From contig JAQGHP010000510.1 in the NCBI GenBank assembly GCA_028288775.1, positions 1 to 6,960 on the forward strand: a stretch of DNA of 6,960 bases, written 5' to 3'. This DNA comes from Phycisphaerales bacterium (GTDB lineage: Bacteria > Planctomycetota > Phycisphaerae > Tepidisphaerales > Tepidisphaeraceae). The position numbers were made by a program, and so were the translations under genes. Below are positions 6,867-6,960 of this stretch, one piece after another. The notes beneath the pieces are model-generated. The model was not told where the DNA came from. It ran no database searches and saw nothing but the letters and a program-made list of their open reading frames with translations. Numbering within the stretch: position 1 is the first letter of the stretch; each line of letters opens with the position of its first letter.

Positions 6867-6960
6867 ATGATTTGCAACTGACAACTAACAATAATCCCTC
6901 CCAATTTCGCGTCTTGAGGATGGAGAGATGACCTGATGTCGGTCGTGTTGCGATGACCTG

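Larger units (their letters stand above)
6702..6892. repeat. 191-bp segment bounded by 19-bp inverted heptad repeats
   Basis: The arms 6702-6720 and 6874-6892 are complementary at 18 of 19 positions. The left one is part of a tandem TTGTCAG, TTGTCAG, TTGCCAG (6703-6723); the right carries the inverted heptads CTGACAA and CTAACAA (6878-6891). The left arm starts one base after the ABC stop. The segment between holds several palindromes. It resembles a small non-autonomous element in outline, but I see no target duplication and no transposase. Confidence 0.7.

Noticed and set aside
6681..6931. Two overlapping short + strand frames (66 and 73 codons) after the second ABC gene
   Set aside because: They cross the heptads and the nested palindrome and match nothing I recognise.
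6928..6956. Start of a next gene at ATG 6928 or ATG 6936
   Set aside because: A purine-rich stretch precedes them, but ATG 6928 meets TGA after two codons and ATG 6936 meets TGA after six.

Overview
The window is G+C-rich, with third codon positions mostly G or C. It carries three protein genes, all on the + strand, separated by unusually long spacers full of inverted repeats. Two of the three genes appear to start with GTG. Hairpin-forming tandem units of the TCCGAAA type in a spacer, a multi-N-domain secretin and a poor match to Shine-Dalgarno rules together suggest a planctomycete-like (Planctomycetota) bacterium. That placement is inference from style; no marker gene is present.

Bases 1-2030 hold the 3' part of a GspD-family secretin, the outer-membrane pore of a type II secretion or type IV pilus-like machine. 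Its reading frame is open at the left edge, so the true start lies outside. Bases 2031-2499 are non-coding. They contain a 40-nt-arm imperfect inverted repeat built of CTTGGCG-like units, a duplicated 16-17 nt motif on either side of it, and weak promoter- and terminator-like signals.

Bases 2500-4590 and 4811-6700 encode two half-size ABC exporters, each with a transmembrane domain followed by an ATPase domain. Their motif defects are complementary. The first has Asp in place of the catalytic Glu but a perfect LSGGQ. The second has the catalytic Glu but a changed signature, MSLGQ. This is the pattern of a heterodimeric exporter with one working and one degenerate ATP site, the MdlA/MdlB, YheI/YheH and TM287/288 arrangement. 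The two genes are therefore very likely partners, although a long inverted repeat (4596-4774) sits between them. The substrate cannot be read from the sequence.

Bases 6701-6960 are non-coding. They hold heptad repeats that recur inverted 150 bases downstream, a nested palindrome in which a long hairpin is made of two smaller ones, and a 16-bp perfect palindrome. No wholly new system is evident. The most interesting content is the asymmetric exporter pair and the three different palindromic elements, one after each stop codon.
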